This document shows positions 14,886-24,600 of a DNA stretch of 37,126 nt, piece by piece. The position numbers and the translations under genes were made by a program. The stretch's first letter is position 1, and each line of letters begins with the position of its first letter. A model generated the notes under the pieces. That model saw nothing but the letters and a program-made list of their open reading frames with translations, did no database searches and had not been told where the DNA came from. The DNA is taken from NCBI GenBank assembly GCA_035687245.1, contig DASRYH010000049.1, positions 1 through 37,126 of the forward strand, read 5' to 3'. Source of the stretch: DASRYH01 sp035687245 (GTDB lineage Bacteria > Actinomycetota > Coriobacteriia > Anaerosomatales > PHET01).

Positions 14886-15998
14886 CTAGCGGCCCGCGGC
14901 CGCTACTGCGTGCAGGGCGCGCTCGTAGTCGGCGGTGAGGCGCTCGAAGGTGAAGCCTTCGGCGAGTGCGCAGGCGGTGCCAGTCTGCGGGCGCTCGAGG
15001 ATGAGGGCGCGCAGGCGTGCGACGAGCTGGTCCGCGCTGGCGTAGCGATACTGGGCTGGGTAGAGCTCAGGGTAGGCGAGCCTGTCAGGCACGAGCGGCG
15101 TGGCGCCGGCGTAGCAGGCCTCCATCATGGCTAGGCCGAAGAACTCGTTGATCGCGGTCGACACCGCGACATCGGCGCTCGCGAGCAGCTCGGCGTAGGC
15201 CGCGCGGTCCGCGGGCTCCTCGCAGTGCACGAGCCGGTCTCCCAGCGCCGCGGCTGCCTCGCGCATAGTCTCGCGGGTCTCCGCAAATGACTGCCCCGCC
15301 ACCACGACCTCGAAGTCGAGACCCTCGCCCGCGAGCTTCGTGACGGCGTCGAAGAACTCCTCCGGGTTCTTGTCGTGCTCCCACCGGTGCGGCCAGACGA
15401 TTCGGCAACGCTCCCCTCTCACGACGGGTGCCGCGTCGAAGGGCGCCGGGTCGAAGGGCGGCGCGATCACCTCGGACTTCGCCTCGATGCGCTCGGCAAG
15501 GCCCTTGGGATGGTGGTCCGGGAACTCACGGATGAAGCCTGGAATCTCGGCAACGAAGCGCTCGAGGTTCCAGCGCGTGTTGAACAGGCAGCGCTCCGCC
15601 GTGAGTGCCGAAGTGATGTTGGTGAGCGGAAACTGGTAGTCCCATTCGGCGGTATGGCGGTTCGGGTAGACGAGCTGGTTCTCGTGGAAGTAGACGATCG
15701 CGGGTACGGCGGCGACGGCCGGTGCGGCGAGCCCGCGGAACTCCGCCAGGTTCACGAAGGTGGAGGCGAAGATGACGTCGAAGGGGCGCTCTCCCCGGTC
15801 TCGAGCGAGCTCGGAGGCGTCGGCGGCCATGTTGATGGCCGAGCCGCGCATGCGCCACTTCCACTTGCGCGGCGGCAAGGTCAGCAGCGTCCATTCGGCG
15901 TCGATACGCTCGGCGAGCCCGTCGAGGACGGCGCGGTGGCTTCCGCCGTAGTACGGCTCGAGCGCGAGTACTCGAAGCCGCTCAGCCAGCGAAACCAC
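14886..15998 (-). CDS. Glycosyltransferase resembling tRNA-queuosine alpha-mannosyltransferase (QTMAN/GTDC1, DUF3524)
   Basis: A 370-residue GT-B glycosyltransferase. The N-terminus LALEPYYGGSHRAVLDGL, LPPRKWKWRMRGSA (41-54), NLAEFRGL, YFHENQLVYP (103-112) and DYQFPLTNITSALTAE (120-135) are characteristic of the GTDC1 family. The animal enzyme of that family mannosylates queuosine-34 of tRNA-Asp. The C-terminal half has the GT4-type NEFFGLAMMEACYAGATPLV donor-site segment. It begins at a GTG inside the last codons of thiI, a 17-base overlap, so it is cotranscribed with a tRNA-thiolation gene; that supports a tRNA-modification role. Whether the acceptor is queuosine, and which sugar is used, is inference. 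The start could differ by a few codons because the purine-rich GAAGAGG lies unusually close to this GTG. Confidence 0.8.
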   Translation of the reverse strand: MVSLAERLRVLALEPYYGGSHRAVLDGLAERIDAEWTLLTLPPRKWKWRMRGSAINMAADASELARDRGERPFDVIFASTFVNLAEFRGLAAPAVAAVPAIVYFHENQLVYPNRHTAEWDYQFPLTNITSALTAERCLFNTRWNLERFVAEIPGFIREFPDHHPKGLAERIEAKSEVIAPPFDPAPFDAAPVVRGERCRIVWPHRWEHDKNPEEFFDAVTKLAGEGLDFEVVVAGQSFAETRETMREAAAALGDRLVHCEEPADRAAYAELLASADVAVSTAINEFFGLAMMEACYAGATPLVPDRLAYPELYPAQYRYASADQLVARLRALILERPQTGTACALAEGFTFERLTADYERALHAVAAAGR

Positions 15999-17238
15999 CC
16001 TCTTCGTAGCGCGCCACGCTGTAGCCCACCATGCCGGCAGGCGTCGGCCATGGCTTCGGCGGGCGATACGACGTGCAGCGGAAGTCGAGCCACGACATGC
16101 CCGCGATCGCGTCTTCCACCATGCGATCGGCGTCGATCATCGCCCACGCGTCGAGTACGGCGTGCATCTTGGCGTGCGTCTCGGGGTTGCGCGGCATAAA
16201 CAGCGTGCAGCAGTCGGTGTGGTCTTGCGTGGAGAGCTCGAAGGTGCCGATAGCGCGCGCTTCGGCGATGATCTCGACCTTGTCGTTGCCGATGAGCGGC
16301 CGAAGCACCGGAAGCTTCGCAACCTCGTCGACCGCAGCGATGTTCTCGAGCGTCTGGCTTGCAACCTGCCCGAGCGACTCGCCGGTCACCAGTGCCTTGG
16401 CGCGCTCGATGCGAGCGATGCGTTCGGCGACCTTCAACATGAGCCGGCGGTAGATGAGCACGCGCAGGTCCGGAGGAACCGCGAGCGATATCTCCTTCTG
16501 CAGGTCGCCGAAGGCGACCATGTAGACGCGACCGAGTCCACCTGTGCCCTCGAGCACAGAGCCGATCTCGGCGACGAGACGCTCTGAAGCGTCACTGGTC
16601 TGCGGACGGCCTGAGAAGTGAACGCCCACACAAACGGCGCCGCGGCGCATCATGCGCCACGTGGCCACCGGCGAGTCGATGCCTGCCGAAAGCAGCGAGA
16701 TAACACGCGAGGCGGTGCCTACCGGCAGACCGCCCACGCCGGGCACGCGCACCGTGGAGATGTAGGTGCTGTTCTGAGTGACCACCACACTCACGGTGAT
16801 GTCGGGATGTGTAAGGTCGACGGCAAGGTCCGTTCCGAGACGCAGCACCTCACCGATGCGCACATTGATGTCGAGGCTGCGCTCCGAAAACTCGGTGTTG
16901 GAGCGGCGGGCGTCGACCTTGAAGCTGCGACCCGGCCCTGCCTCCTTGAGCGCCTGGAGCGCGATACGTTCCTGCTCGGCGGGGTCCTGGCTGATGCGGT
17001 ATGCGAGCGAGACACCCGCCACGCCGGGGACCCGAGCTATCGCCTTGGCGATATCCAGCGCTCGTGTCTCGTCCTTGACTCGGACAAACTGGCGCGACGC
17101 TATGCGCTCGACCCTGCCGGCGGGAAGACCAACGAGCGCCGCGTCCAGATTCGACTGGAGCCGGCGCTCGAATGCAGAACGATTCCGGCCCTTAAGGCCG
17201 ATCTCGTGGTAGTGGACCAGACAGACGCGCTCAGACAT
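15982..17238 (-). CDS. thiI: tRNA 4-thiouridine synthase ThiI
   Basis: Adenylates uridine-8 of tRNA and transfers sulfur to make s4U; it may also serve thiamine thiazole synthesis. The 418-residue form lacks the C-terminal rhodanese domain of enterobacterial ThiI, as in Bacillus-type proteins. The N-terminal ferredoxin-like region contains VCLVHYHEIGLKGRNRSAF. A THUMP domain follows (about 60-165), and the PP-loop ATP-binding motif is SLLSAGIDSPVA (181-192). The conserved GESLGQVASQTLENI and DHTDCCTLFMP segments come after it. It lies 7 bases downstream of rpoZ and its end overlaps the QTMAN-like gene. With no rhodanese domain, sulfur would have to come directly from a cysteine desulfurase encoded elsewhere. 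Confidence 0.95.
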   Translation of the reverse strand: MSERVCLVHYHEIGLKGRNRSAFERRLQSNLDAALVGLPAGRVERIASRQFVRVKDETRALDIAKAIARVPGVAGVSLAYRISQDPAEQERIALQALKEAGPGRSFKVDARRSNTEFSERSLDINVRIGEVLRLGTDLAVDLTHPDITVSVVVTQNSTYISTVRVPGVGGLPVGTASRVISLLSAGIDSPVATWRMMRRGAVCVGVHFSGRPQTSDASERLVAEIGSVLEGTGGLGRVYMVAFGDLQKEISLAVPPDLRVLIYRRLMLKVAERIARIERAKALVTGESLGQVASQTLENIAAVDEVAKLPVLRPLIGNDKVEIIAEARAIGTFELSTQDHTDCCTLFMPRNPETHAKMHAVLDAWAMIDADRMVEDAIAGMSWLDFRCTSYRPPKPWPTPAGMVGYSVARYEEGGFAG

Positions 17239-17245
17239 GAGCGCG

Positions 17246-17497
17246 TTACTTGTAGCTGTCCTTGGTGCGCTCGTAGCTCACGTCACCCGACGCGATCTCC
17301 TCAAGCGCGAGCGACAGCGGCTTGGTGCTGGTGATCTTGGCGATCTCGCTCGTCGGCATGGTGAGCAGCGCCTGGTCGCGAACGCCGTGGATCATGTCGT
17401 TGATCTGGCGACCGCGGCGGGCGGCGATGATGCACAGCGTGTACTTAGAATCGACCGTAGCAAGCAAGTCGTCGATCTCAGGCTTGATGACAGACAT
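17246..17497 (-). CDS. rpoZ: RNA polymerase omega subunit
   Basis: An 83-residue small subunit that helps assemble the beta' subunit and, in some bacteria, forms part of a ppGpp site. The sequence has KPEIDDLLATVDSKYTLCII, AARRGRQINDMI and SKYT/ARRGRQI motifs typical of omega, followed by KPLSLALEEIASG near the C-terminus. It follows gmk with six bases between and precedes thiI by seven. The gmk-rpoZ neighbourhood is standard in Gram-positive and actinobacterial genomes. Confidence 0.95.
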   Translation of the reverse strand: MSVIKPEIDDLLATVDSKYTLCIIAARRGRQINDMIHGVRDQALLTMPTSEIAKITSTKPLSLALEEIASGDVSYERTKDSYK

Positions 17498-17503
17498 GGG
17501 TCT

Positions 17504-18073
17504 TCAGGACTCCTCGGAATAGGAACGCACGATACGCGCCAGCTCGTCGGCGGCGCGGGAAACGTCGTCGTTTATTACCACATGATCGTACTTACCCACA
17601 AGCTCCATCTCGCGCTCTGCAGTCTCCATACGAACCGCTACCTGCTCTTTTGTCTCCGAACCCCGCTTCGCCAAACGGCGGATGAGTTCCTCGGTAGATG
17701 GCGGTTGGATGAAGACGAGCACGGCCTCGGGTATCAGGTCCCGAACCTGGAACGCTCCCTGCGGATCGATCTCGAGAATGACCTGCGCGCCGCCCGCGAT
17801 CTTCGCCTCAACGGCCGCCCGCGGCGTTCCGTAGCAGTTGCCGTGCACTTCGGCCCACTCGATCAGCCCGCCCGTCTCGCGCAGGTGCGCGAAGTCACTG
17901 GCCGAGATGAAGAAGTAGTGGATGCCCTCCTTCTCGCCGGGACGCGGCGCGCGCGTAGTGACGGAGACGGAGACCCATACCGCGGGGTCCCGTTTCACGA
18001 GTTCGCGTACGAGCGTACCTTTCCCCGCGCCTGAAGGGCCGGAGACTATGAAGAGATGGCCTCGACGTGCCAA
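17504..18073 (-). CDS. gmk: Guanylate kinase
   Basis: Phosphorylates GMP to GDP with ATP in the cytosol. The protein has 189 residues, with the P-loop SGPSGAGKGTLVREL at the N-terminus, SVTTRAPRPGEKEGIHYFF in the GMP-binding domain, HGNCYGTPRAAVE and EIDPQGAFQVR. The only fitting start is TTG at 18073 (LARRGHLFIVSGPSG); AGGAG lies 13 bases upstream. It sits between mihF and rpoZ, as in many actinobacteria. Confidence 0.96.
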   Translation of the reverse strand: MARRGHLFIVSGPSGAGKGTLVRELVKRDPAVWVSVSVTTRAPRPGEKEGIHYFFISASDFAHLRETGGLIEWAEVHGNCYGTPRAAVEAKIAGGAQVILEIDPQGAFQVRDLIPEAVLVFIQPPSTEELIRRLAKRGSETKEQVAVRMETAEREMELVGKYDHVVINDDVSRAADELARIVRSYSEES

Positions 18074-18128
18074 GGACTGCCAACGGCTCCTGTCGTGAAT
18101 CGTATTGCGAGCGTGCGTCGGGTTGCGA

Positions 18129-18440
18129 CTAGGAACCGAGGCGCTCCATGAGCTGCTCGCGCTGGCGAGCGCCCAGGCCCTGAACGCGACGGCTCTCAGA
18201 GATCTCGAGCTCGCTCATCAGCTTGTGAGCCTTCGCCTTGCCAAAGCCAGGCAGCGACTCAAGCAGCGTGACGACCTTCATGCGAGCCACGATCGGATCA
18301 CCGGTCGACTTCATGACGTCGGCGAACGACGTCTTGCCGTTCTTGAGCTTCGCCCGAAGCTCGGCCCTCTTCTGGCGCGCCTCAGCGGCCTTCTTCAGAG
18401 CAGCAGCACGATCGGCATCCGAAAGATTCGGCAGTGCCAT
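18129..18440 (-). CDS. mihF: Actinobacterial integration host factor (mIHF)
   Basis: Nucleoid-associated DNA-binding protein of 103 residues. The N-terminus (MALPNLSDADRAAALKKAAEARQ...) is a charged helix. The C-terminal part LLESLPGFGKAKAHKLMSELEI followed by SRRVQGLGARQREQL is the helix-two-turn-helix DNA-binding fold of mIHF. I placed the start at MALPNLSD because AGGAGGAACC precedes the ATG. The mihF-gmk-rpoZ order is a hallmark of Actinomycetota and the best taxonomic marker in this window. A promoter candidate lies 90 bases upstream, just behind pyrE. Confidence 0.93.
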   Translation of the reverse strand: MALPNLSDADRAAALKKAAEARQKRAELRAKLKNGKTSFADVMKSTGDPIVARMKVVTLLESLPGFGKAKAHKLMSELEISESRRVQGLGARQREQLMERLGS

Positions 18441-18529
18441 GGTTCCTCCTCGTCTGTCCCAAGGCGGGGCTATTGTGGCAGCGACGCCGGGTCTTTCCCC
18501 GACCCGACACCAGCACCAAAGACGCACTC

Positions 18530-18558
18530 ATACTACGCCTGACCTGCACTAATGGGAA
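18530..18558 (-). promoter_or_regulatory. Candidate promoter of mihF-gmk-rpoZ-thiI
   Basis: Minus-strand TTCCCA (four of six) and TAGTAT (four of six) with a 17-base spacer, immediately after the pyrE stop. The transcript leader would contain a CGGGTC/GACCCG hairpin (18488-18506) before the mihF ribosome-binding site. No terminator separates pyrE from mihF, so read-through is also possible. Confidence 0.45.
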
Positions 18559-18561
18559 GAA

Positions 18562-19152
18562 CTAGGAACCGATACGACGAGATCCGGGCGAGTAGACTTC
18601 CACGCCATCGGCGCACTGGCTACACAACGCTGGCTCCCAAGACTCAACCTTAAGTCGAAGGAGAGGCCAGTAGGGCGCGTCGAATGCGCGCTCTCCCCCG
18701 CGGTCGATGAGTGAGACGACACCGGCAACCCTGCCGCCCGACTGCTCCACGAGCTCAATGACCTCAGCGACGCTTCCACCCGTTGTGACCACGTCTTCTA
18801 CGACCAGAACACGTGCGCCGGGGGGTATTTCGAAGGAGCGCCGAAAGACCATCGTGCCCGACTCGCGCTCGCTGAAGATGAACTTGACCCCCAGCGCCTG
18901 TGCGACGGCGAAGCCGATGATGAGGCCTCCAACCGCCGGAGCTGCGACAATGTCGATCTCAAGGCCCTCGGGAAGGCGAGAAACTGCCGTCTGGGCGAGC
19001 TTCGTGGTGAGCGCGGGGTCTTCGAGAATGCGCGCGCACTGCACATAGGTGTCGCTGTGGCGACCGCTCGTGAGGACGAAATGGCCGTGCCGAATGGCCT
19101 CTGCGGCCTTCAGAGCATCAAGGATCTGGTCGTCGGTCAGCGGAGTGCTCAC
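18562..19152 (-). CDS. pyrE: Orotate phosphoribosyltransferase
   Basis: Fifth step of UMP synthesis: orotate plus PRPP gives OMP. The protein has 196 residues, with FVLTSGRHSDTYVQC near the N-terminus, AAPAVGGLIIGFAVAQAL, SERESGTMVFRR and the PRPP-binding loop VLVVEDVVTTGGSVAEV. It starts at a GTG whose bases overlap the pyrF TGA (GTGA). It is the last gene of the pyr operon; mihF follows on the same strand. Confidence 0.96.
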   Translation of the reverse strand: MSTPLTDDQILDALKAAEAIRHGHFVLTSGRHSDTYVQCARILEDPALTTKLAQTAVSRLPEGLEIDIVAAPAVGGLIIGFAVAQALGVKFIFSERESGTMVFRRSFEIPPGARVLVVEDVVTTGGSVAEVIELVEQSGGRVAGVVSLIDRGGERAFDAPYWPLLRLKVESWEPALCSQCADGVEVYSPGSRRIGS

Positions 19153-19874
19153 GCGTTCGGTCCTTCCATCTCGGAGACGATTCTCTCTACTGCTTCGCGT
19201 GGATCGGATGCTTCAGTGATGGGGCGTCCGATCACAAGATGGCTCGCGCCCGACGCGATCGCCGCAGCAGGGGTCGCGACACGACTCTGGTCTCCCACGT
19301 CTGCGCCAGCGGGTCGGACTCCCGGCGTCACGACGAGCGCGTCAGGCCCCAACAACTCGCGCATGAGGTGCGCTTCCTGCGGCGAGCAGACACAGCCGGC
19401 AGCGCCGGCGTCACGAACCACTCCGCCCAGAAGCGGTACCTGCTCAGCGGCTACGCGGTTGATTCCCACGGAGTGGAGCACATCGTCGCTCATGCTCGTG
19501 AGCACGGTGACGCCGATGACCGCAGGCGAAGGCAGTCCAGCGACCGCGGCCCCTTCGGCAGCGCCTTCGACAGCGGCAGCCACCATGGGTGCGCCACCTG
19601 AGGCGTGCACGGTGAGCATCTGCACACCGAGGCGCGACACCGACTCGGCCGCTCCTCGCACCTGGTGCGGGATGTCGTGGAGCTTGAGGTCGAGGAATAC
19701 GTCAAAGCCTTGCTCGCGCAGCTCGGTGACGATCGCCGGGCCGGCCTGGTAGAACAGCGTCATTCCGACCTTGAGCCAGCGCACGCTACCCGCGAGGGCA
19801 CGCGCGAGCTCGCGGGCACCGGCGGCGTCGGTGTCGAGCGCGACGATGATACGTTCACGGGGGCTCGTGCTCAC
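19149..19874 (-). CDS. pyrF: Orotidine-5'-phosphate decarboxylase
   Basis: Final step to UMP. The 241-residue TIM-barrel protein shows IIVALDTDAAGARELA, WLKVGMTLFYQAGP and the catalytic DLKLHDIPHQV loop with the Asp-Lys-x-x-Asp tetrad region. HASGGAPMVAAAVE, VTPGVRP and the C-terminal ASHLVIGRPITEASDP phosphate-binding loop follow. It starts at GTG in a GTGA overlap with pyrD and ends in a GTGA overlap with pyrE. Confidence 0.96.
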   Translation of the reverse strand: MSTSPRERIIVALDTDAAGARELARALAGSVRWLKVGMTLFYQAGPAIVTELREQGFDVFLDLKLHDIPHQVRGAAESVSRLGVQMLTVHASGGAPMVAAAVEGAAEGAAVAGLPSPAVIGVTVLTSMSDDVLHSVGINRVAAEQVPLLGGVVRDAGAAGCVCSPQEAHLMRELLGPDALVVTPGVRPAGADVGDQSRVATPAAAIASGASHLVIGRPITEASDPREAVERIVSEMEGPNA

Positions 19875-20818
19875 GCGTCTACCTCCAAAGCGCCGACGAG
19901 TTCAGTTACTGCAGCCACGCCGTAGTGCCGGCACCAGCCCTCGAGACCATCGACGACGCGGATCGCGGCCGTCGGGTCCATGAAGTTCGCGGTACCCACT
20001 GCCACGGCCGTTGCGCCGCAGAGCAGGAACTCGACGGCATCTTCGGCAGTGACGATGCCACCCATGCCTATAACAGGCACTGTGACGGCCGAGGCGACCT
20101 GCCAGACCATGCGCAGGGCAACCGGCTTGATTGCGGGACCGGAGAGGCCTCCCACGACGCGAGCGAGCTTCGGACGGCGCTTCGAAGCGTCGACTGCCAT
20201 CCCCAGCAGCGTATTGATGAGAGAGACCGCATCGGCACCGGCGGCCTCAACCGACTGTGCGATGGCAGCGATGTCGGTCACGTTGGGTGAGAGCTTCACT
20301 ATCAGCGGTCGCTTGGTCAGCGGCCTGCACGCGGTTACGACATCGGCGGCGGCCTCGCACGTGGTGCCGAAGGCCATGCCGCCCTCGTCCACATTGGGGC
20401 ACGAGATATTGAGTTCGTAGGCGTCGACGCGCTCGGACTCAAGCCGCTCGATGACTTCGGCGTACTGGGACTGCGAGTGGCCGGATACGTTCACGATCAC
20501 GGGCGTGTCGGCGGCGTTTTCGGCGAGCCAGGCGAGATCTTTGGCGCAGAACGCTTCGACACCGGGGTTCTGTAGGCCGATGGAGTTCAACATGCCGGAA
20601 GCCGTCTCGGCGATGCGCGGGCTGTCGTTACCGGCCCAGGCCTGCGGAGAGACACCCTTGGTCACGATGGCGCCGAGGCGCGAGAGGTCGATGAAGTCGG
20701 CGAACTCGCGTCCGCTGGCAAACGTGCCCGACGCCGCCATGACCGGGTTCTTCAACTCGAGCGCGCCGATACGCACGCGCATGTCCGGGCTAGTGCCGGG
20801 GCGGGAGCTCTGAGTCAT
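19871..20818 (-). CDS. pyrD: Dihydroorotate dehydrogenase, class 1B catalytic subunit
   Basis: Oxidises dihydroorotate to orotate with FMN and passes electrons to PyrK, ultimately to NAD+. The 315-residue protein has GALELKNPVMAASGTFASG, IGLQNPGVEAFC, ELNISCPNVDEGG with the catalytic Cys, and IGMGGIVTAEDAVEFLLCGA. I set the start at MTQSSRPGTS because GGGGGAGG lies nine bases upstream. A longer in-frame start at 20839 would contain that ribosome-binding site. The start overlaps the end of pyrK by 29 bases, consistent with the tight PyrD-PyrK complex. Confidence 0.96.
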   Translation of the reverse strand: MTQSSRPGTSPDMRVRIGALELKNPVMAASGTFASGREFADFIDLSRLGAIVTKGVSPQAWAGNDSPRIAETASGMLNSIGLQNPGVEAFCAKDLAWLAENAADTPVIVNVSGHSQSQYAEVIERLESERVDAYELNISCPNVDEGGMAFGTTCEAAADVVTACRPLTKRPLIVKLSPNVTDIAAIAQSVEAAGADAVSLINTLLGMAVDASKRRPKLARVVGGLSGPAIKPVALRMVWQVASAVTVPVIGMGGIVTAEDAVEFLLCGATAVAVGTANFMDPTAAIRVVDGLEGWCRHYGVAAVTELVGALEVDA

Positions 20819-21602
20819 CCCAGCACACCTCCCCCGCATCGAAGACGGGACCGTCCACGCAGGCGCGCTTGCGGCCTTCGGTGGTGGTGACTACACACGA
20901 GAGACAGGCACCGATGCCGCACGCCATAAGGCGCTCGAGCGACACCTGACATGGCACGCCCGCCTCACGCGCCTGCGCGACTATCGCGCGCTGCATGACC
21001 TCCGGCCCGCACGTGTAGACGACATCGAAGCGCTCCACCGCGAAGAGGCGCGCGGTCACCGCGGTGACGAAGCCGTGTTCGCCTGCGCTGCCGTCGTCGG
21101 TGGCGACTTCGACGCGGCGGGTGACGCTCTCGTAGAGGTCGCGAGCGACCAGACGGCTCGCAGTTGGCGCACCCATCGCCGTCACGGCGGCAATGCCGCT
21201 CTCGGCAAGCTGTTCCGCAAGCATGCCCAGTGGCGCAGCGCCCAAGCCACCCGTGACGATGAGCGCGTGTACAGCACCTTCTGGCACCCACCAGCCGTGG
21301 CCGAGCGGGCCGACAAGGTCCATCGAGGTGTCGCCCGGCTCCTTTTCGGCGAGTCGGAGCGTGCCTTCGCCCAGCACTTGGTAGAGGATCTCGATCGTCT
21401 CGCCCTCGGCGCGATGCACTGAGAACGGGCGGCGCAGGATCAGATCGCGCGCATCGGTGACGCGCAGGTGCACGAACTGCCCGGGCCGAACGCTCGCGGC
21501 GCAGCGCGGCGCAAGCAGAACGATCAGGCCCACGCCTTCGGCGACGCGGTCGTTAGCGAGCACTGTCACACGTTCGAGTGCGGGTGTTGCCGAATGCGTC
21601 AC
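20790..21602 (-). CDS. pyrK: Dihydroorotate dehydrogenase electron-transfer subunit
   Basis: FAD/[2Fe-2S] subunit that links class 1B PyrD to NAD+. The 270-residue protein has the flavin motif LRRPFSVHR, the NAD-binding VTGGLGAAPLGMLAEQL, and a C-terminal cluster region CGIGACLSC...CVDGPVF with four cysteines. I chose the GTG overlapping the carB TGA (GTGA), with GGAG eight bases before it, rather than an upstream in-frame GTG inside carB. Presence of PyrK confirms the NAD-dependent type of enzyme. Confidence 0.94.
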   Translation of the reverse strand: MTHSATPALERVTVLANDRVAEGVGLIVLLAPRCAASVRPGQFVHLRVTDARDLILRRPFSVHRAEGETIEILYQVLGEGTLRLAEKEPGDTSMDLVGPLGHGWWVPEGAVHALIVTGGLGAAPLGMLAEQLAESGIAAVTAMGAPTASRLVARDLYESVTRRVEVATDDGSAGEHGFVTAVTARLFAVERFDVVYTCGPEVMQRAIVAQAREAGVPCQVSLERLMACGIGACLSCVVTTTEGRKRACVDGPVFDAGEVCWDDSELPPRH

Positions 21603-24600
21603 GGCTGCATCTCCGGCATCACGCAAGCTCCTGGCTCGTCGAAGTCCTGGAGTGCGCAGACACCCAGCCGGCCCTCGCGGATCGCCTCGATAGCCTGCAC
21701 GATTGCGGCGGCGGCTGGCAGTGTCGTGATGTTGGTGATGCCGTGGCGGATCGCCGCCGAACGGATGTGGTAGCCGTCAGAGCGCGTCTCCTGGCCGAAA
21801 GGCGTGTTGATGACGAGCTGGACGTTCCCGTTGGCGATCTCGTCGAGGACGTTGGGGCGGCCTTCGTGCTTCTTCATGACCTCCGAGACCGGGATGCCGG
21901 CAGCGCGCAGCGCCTTGGCCGTACCCTTGGTCGACATGATCGAGAAGCCCATCAGCTGCAGGTGCTTGGCCACCGACACGGCGTGACGCTTGTCGCGGTC
22001 GCAGACCGAGACGAACGCGGTACCGCTCGTGGGAAGCGAGTAGTCGATGGCGAGCTGGCTCTTGGCGTAGGCGGCCGGGAAGTCGTCGGCTACACCCATG
22101 ACCTCGCCGGTCGACTTCATTTCGGGTCCAAGGATCGAGTCGGCGCCCGGGAACCTGCCGAAGGGCATGACCGCTTCCTTCACGCAGAAGCGCGAGGGCT
22201 CGCGATCGTCGGCGGGCAGGTCCATCTCGGCGAGCTTCTGCCCGGCCATAACACGTGCGGCGACCTTGGCCAGCGGCACGCCGGTGGCCTTGCTCACGAA
22301 CGGCACGGTGCGGCTGGCACGCGGGTTGACCTCGAGCACGTAGACGTTCTGGTCTTTGACCGCGAACTGCACGTTCATCAGCCCGCGTACGCCCAGGCGC
22401 ATCGCAAGCGCAGATGAGTGCTCGCGGATCTTCTCGACGGTGTCGGCACCCAGCGTGAAGGGCGGGATGCAGCACGCCGAGTCACCGGAGTGGATGCCGG
22501 CCTCTTCGATGTGTTCCATGACGCCACCGATGTAGACCGACTCGCCGTCGCAGACCGCGTCCACGTCGACCTCGATAGCGCCTTCCAGGAACTTGTCGAG
22601 CAACACGGGGTGCTCCGGCGAGATCGAGACCGCTTCGGCCATGTACTTCTCGAGGTAGTTCTCGGAGTAGGCGATGACCATGCCACGGCCGCCGAGCACG
22701 TAGCTCGGACGTACGAGCAGCGGGTAGCCGATGCGTCCTGCCACGGCGACCGCCTCGTCAAAGCTATTGGCGGTGCCGGCGGCCGGGTACGCGATCTCCA
22801 GCTCGTCGAGGATCTTGCTGAAGCGCTTGCGGTCTTCTGCGAGGTCGATCGCCTCGGGCGAAGTACCCATGATCGGTACGCCTGCAGCTTCCAGCGCCTT
22901 GGCGAGCTTCAGCGGCGTCTGGCCGCCGAATGTGACAACGCAGCCGGCCGGGTCTTCGGCGTCCACGATGTCCATGACGTCTTCGAAGGTGAGCGGCTCA
23001 AAGTAGAGGCGGTCACTCGTGTCGTAGTCGGTCGAGACCGTCTCCGGGTTGCAGTTGACCATGACCGTCTCGTAGCCCATCTCAGACAGCGCGTAGGCCG
23101 CGTGAACGCAGCAGTAGTCGAACTCAATACCCTGGCCGATGCGGTTGGGCCCGGCGCCCAAGATCATCGCGCGCGGCTTGTCGGCCGGGGCGACTTCGTC
23201 CTCATCCTCGTAGGTCTTGTAGTAGTAGGGCGTGGACGCGGCGAACTCGGCCGCACAGGTATCCACCGACTTGAAGGTCGGCCGCACGCCCAGCGCCTTG
23301 CGCACCGCGCGAACGCTCGCCTCTGTTGAGCCGGTCAGCACGCCGATCTGCAGGTCAGAGAGGCCGTGGCGCTTGGCGTTGCGCAGCTCTTCGCCAGTCA
23401 CCTGGTCGAGGTTCTTGCCCGAGAGGTCTTTCTCGACGGCGATGATGCGCTCGATACGCCCGAGGAACCACGGATCGATCTTGGTGATCTCATGCAGCTC
23501 TTCGCAGCTGCGATCGCGGCGCATCGCTTCAGCAAGGTAGAAGATGCGCGACTCGTTGGGCACCGCCATGTACTCGTCGAACTTGTGCTCTTCGAACTTG
23601 TCCTTGCCGTCGCTGCCCAGGCCACCGCGGCCGTTCTCCAGCGAGCGCATCGCCTTGCCAAGCGCCTCTTCGAAGGTGCGCCCGATGGCCATGACCTCGC
23701 CCACGCTCTTCATGCGGGTGGTGAGCGTCTCGTCTGTGCCGCGGAACTTCTCGAACGCCCAACGCGGCACCTTCACGACCGTGTAGTCGATTGAAGGCTC
23801 GAAGCACGCGGGCGTCTCTCCCGTGATGTCGTTGTCGATCTCGTCGAGCGTGTAACCCACCGCGAGCTTGGCCGCGAACTTCGCGATCGGAAAGCCGGTG
23901 GCCTTGGATGCCAGCGCCGATGAGCGCGACACGCGCGGGTTCATCTCGATGACGACCATGCGGCCGTCGTCCGGGTTGATCGCGAACTGCACGTTGCTGC
24001 CGCCGGTCTCCACACCGATCTCGCGCAGGATGGCGATCGAGGCATCGCGCATCGTCTGGTACTCGCGATCGGTGAGCGTCTGGGCAGGCGCGACCGTGAT
24101 CGAGTCGCCGGTGTGAATGCCCATCGGGTCGAAGTTCTCGATGGAGCACACGATGATGGCGTTGTCGGCCACGTCGCGCATGACCTCCATCTCGAACTCT
24201 TTCCAGCCGATGATGCTCTCTTCGATAAGCACCTCGCCAATCGGCGACAGCGCGACACCGTGGCTCACGATCTCGCGCAGCTCCTCGGCGTTGTAGGCGA
24301 TTCCGCCGCCGGCGCCACCCATCGTGAAGCTCGGGCGCACTACGAGCGGAAAGCCCAGCTCGGCGACGAGGCCTTCGGCATCGGAGACCGAGTACGCGTA
24401 GCCGCTGGCCGGCACCTCGAGGCCGATGCGCGCCATCGCTTCGGCGAAGAGCTTGCGGTCCTCGCCCTTCTTGATGACCTCGGCCCGGGCGCCGATGAGC
24501 TCGACGCCCCACTTCTCGAGGATGCCGGAGTCCGCAAGGTCCATCGCGCAGTTCAGGCCGGTCTGTCCGCCGAGCGTGGGCAGCAGCGCATCCGGGCGTT

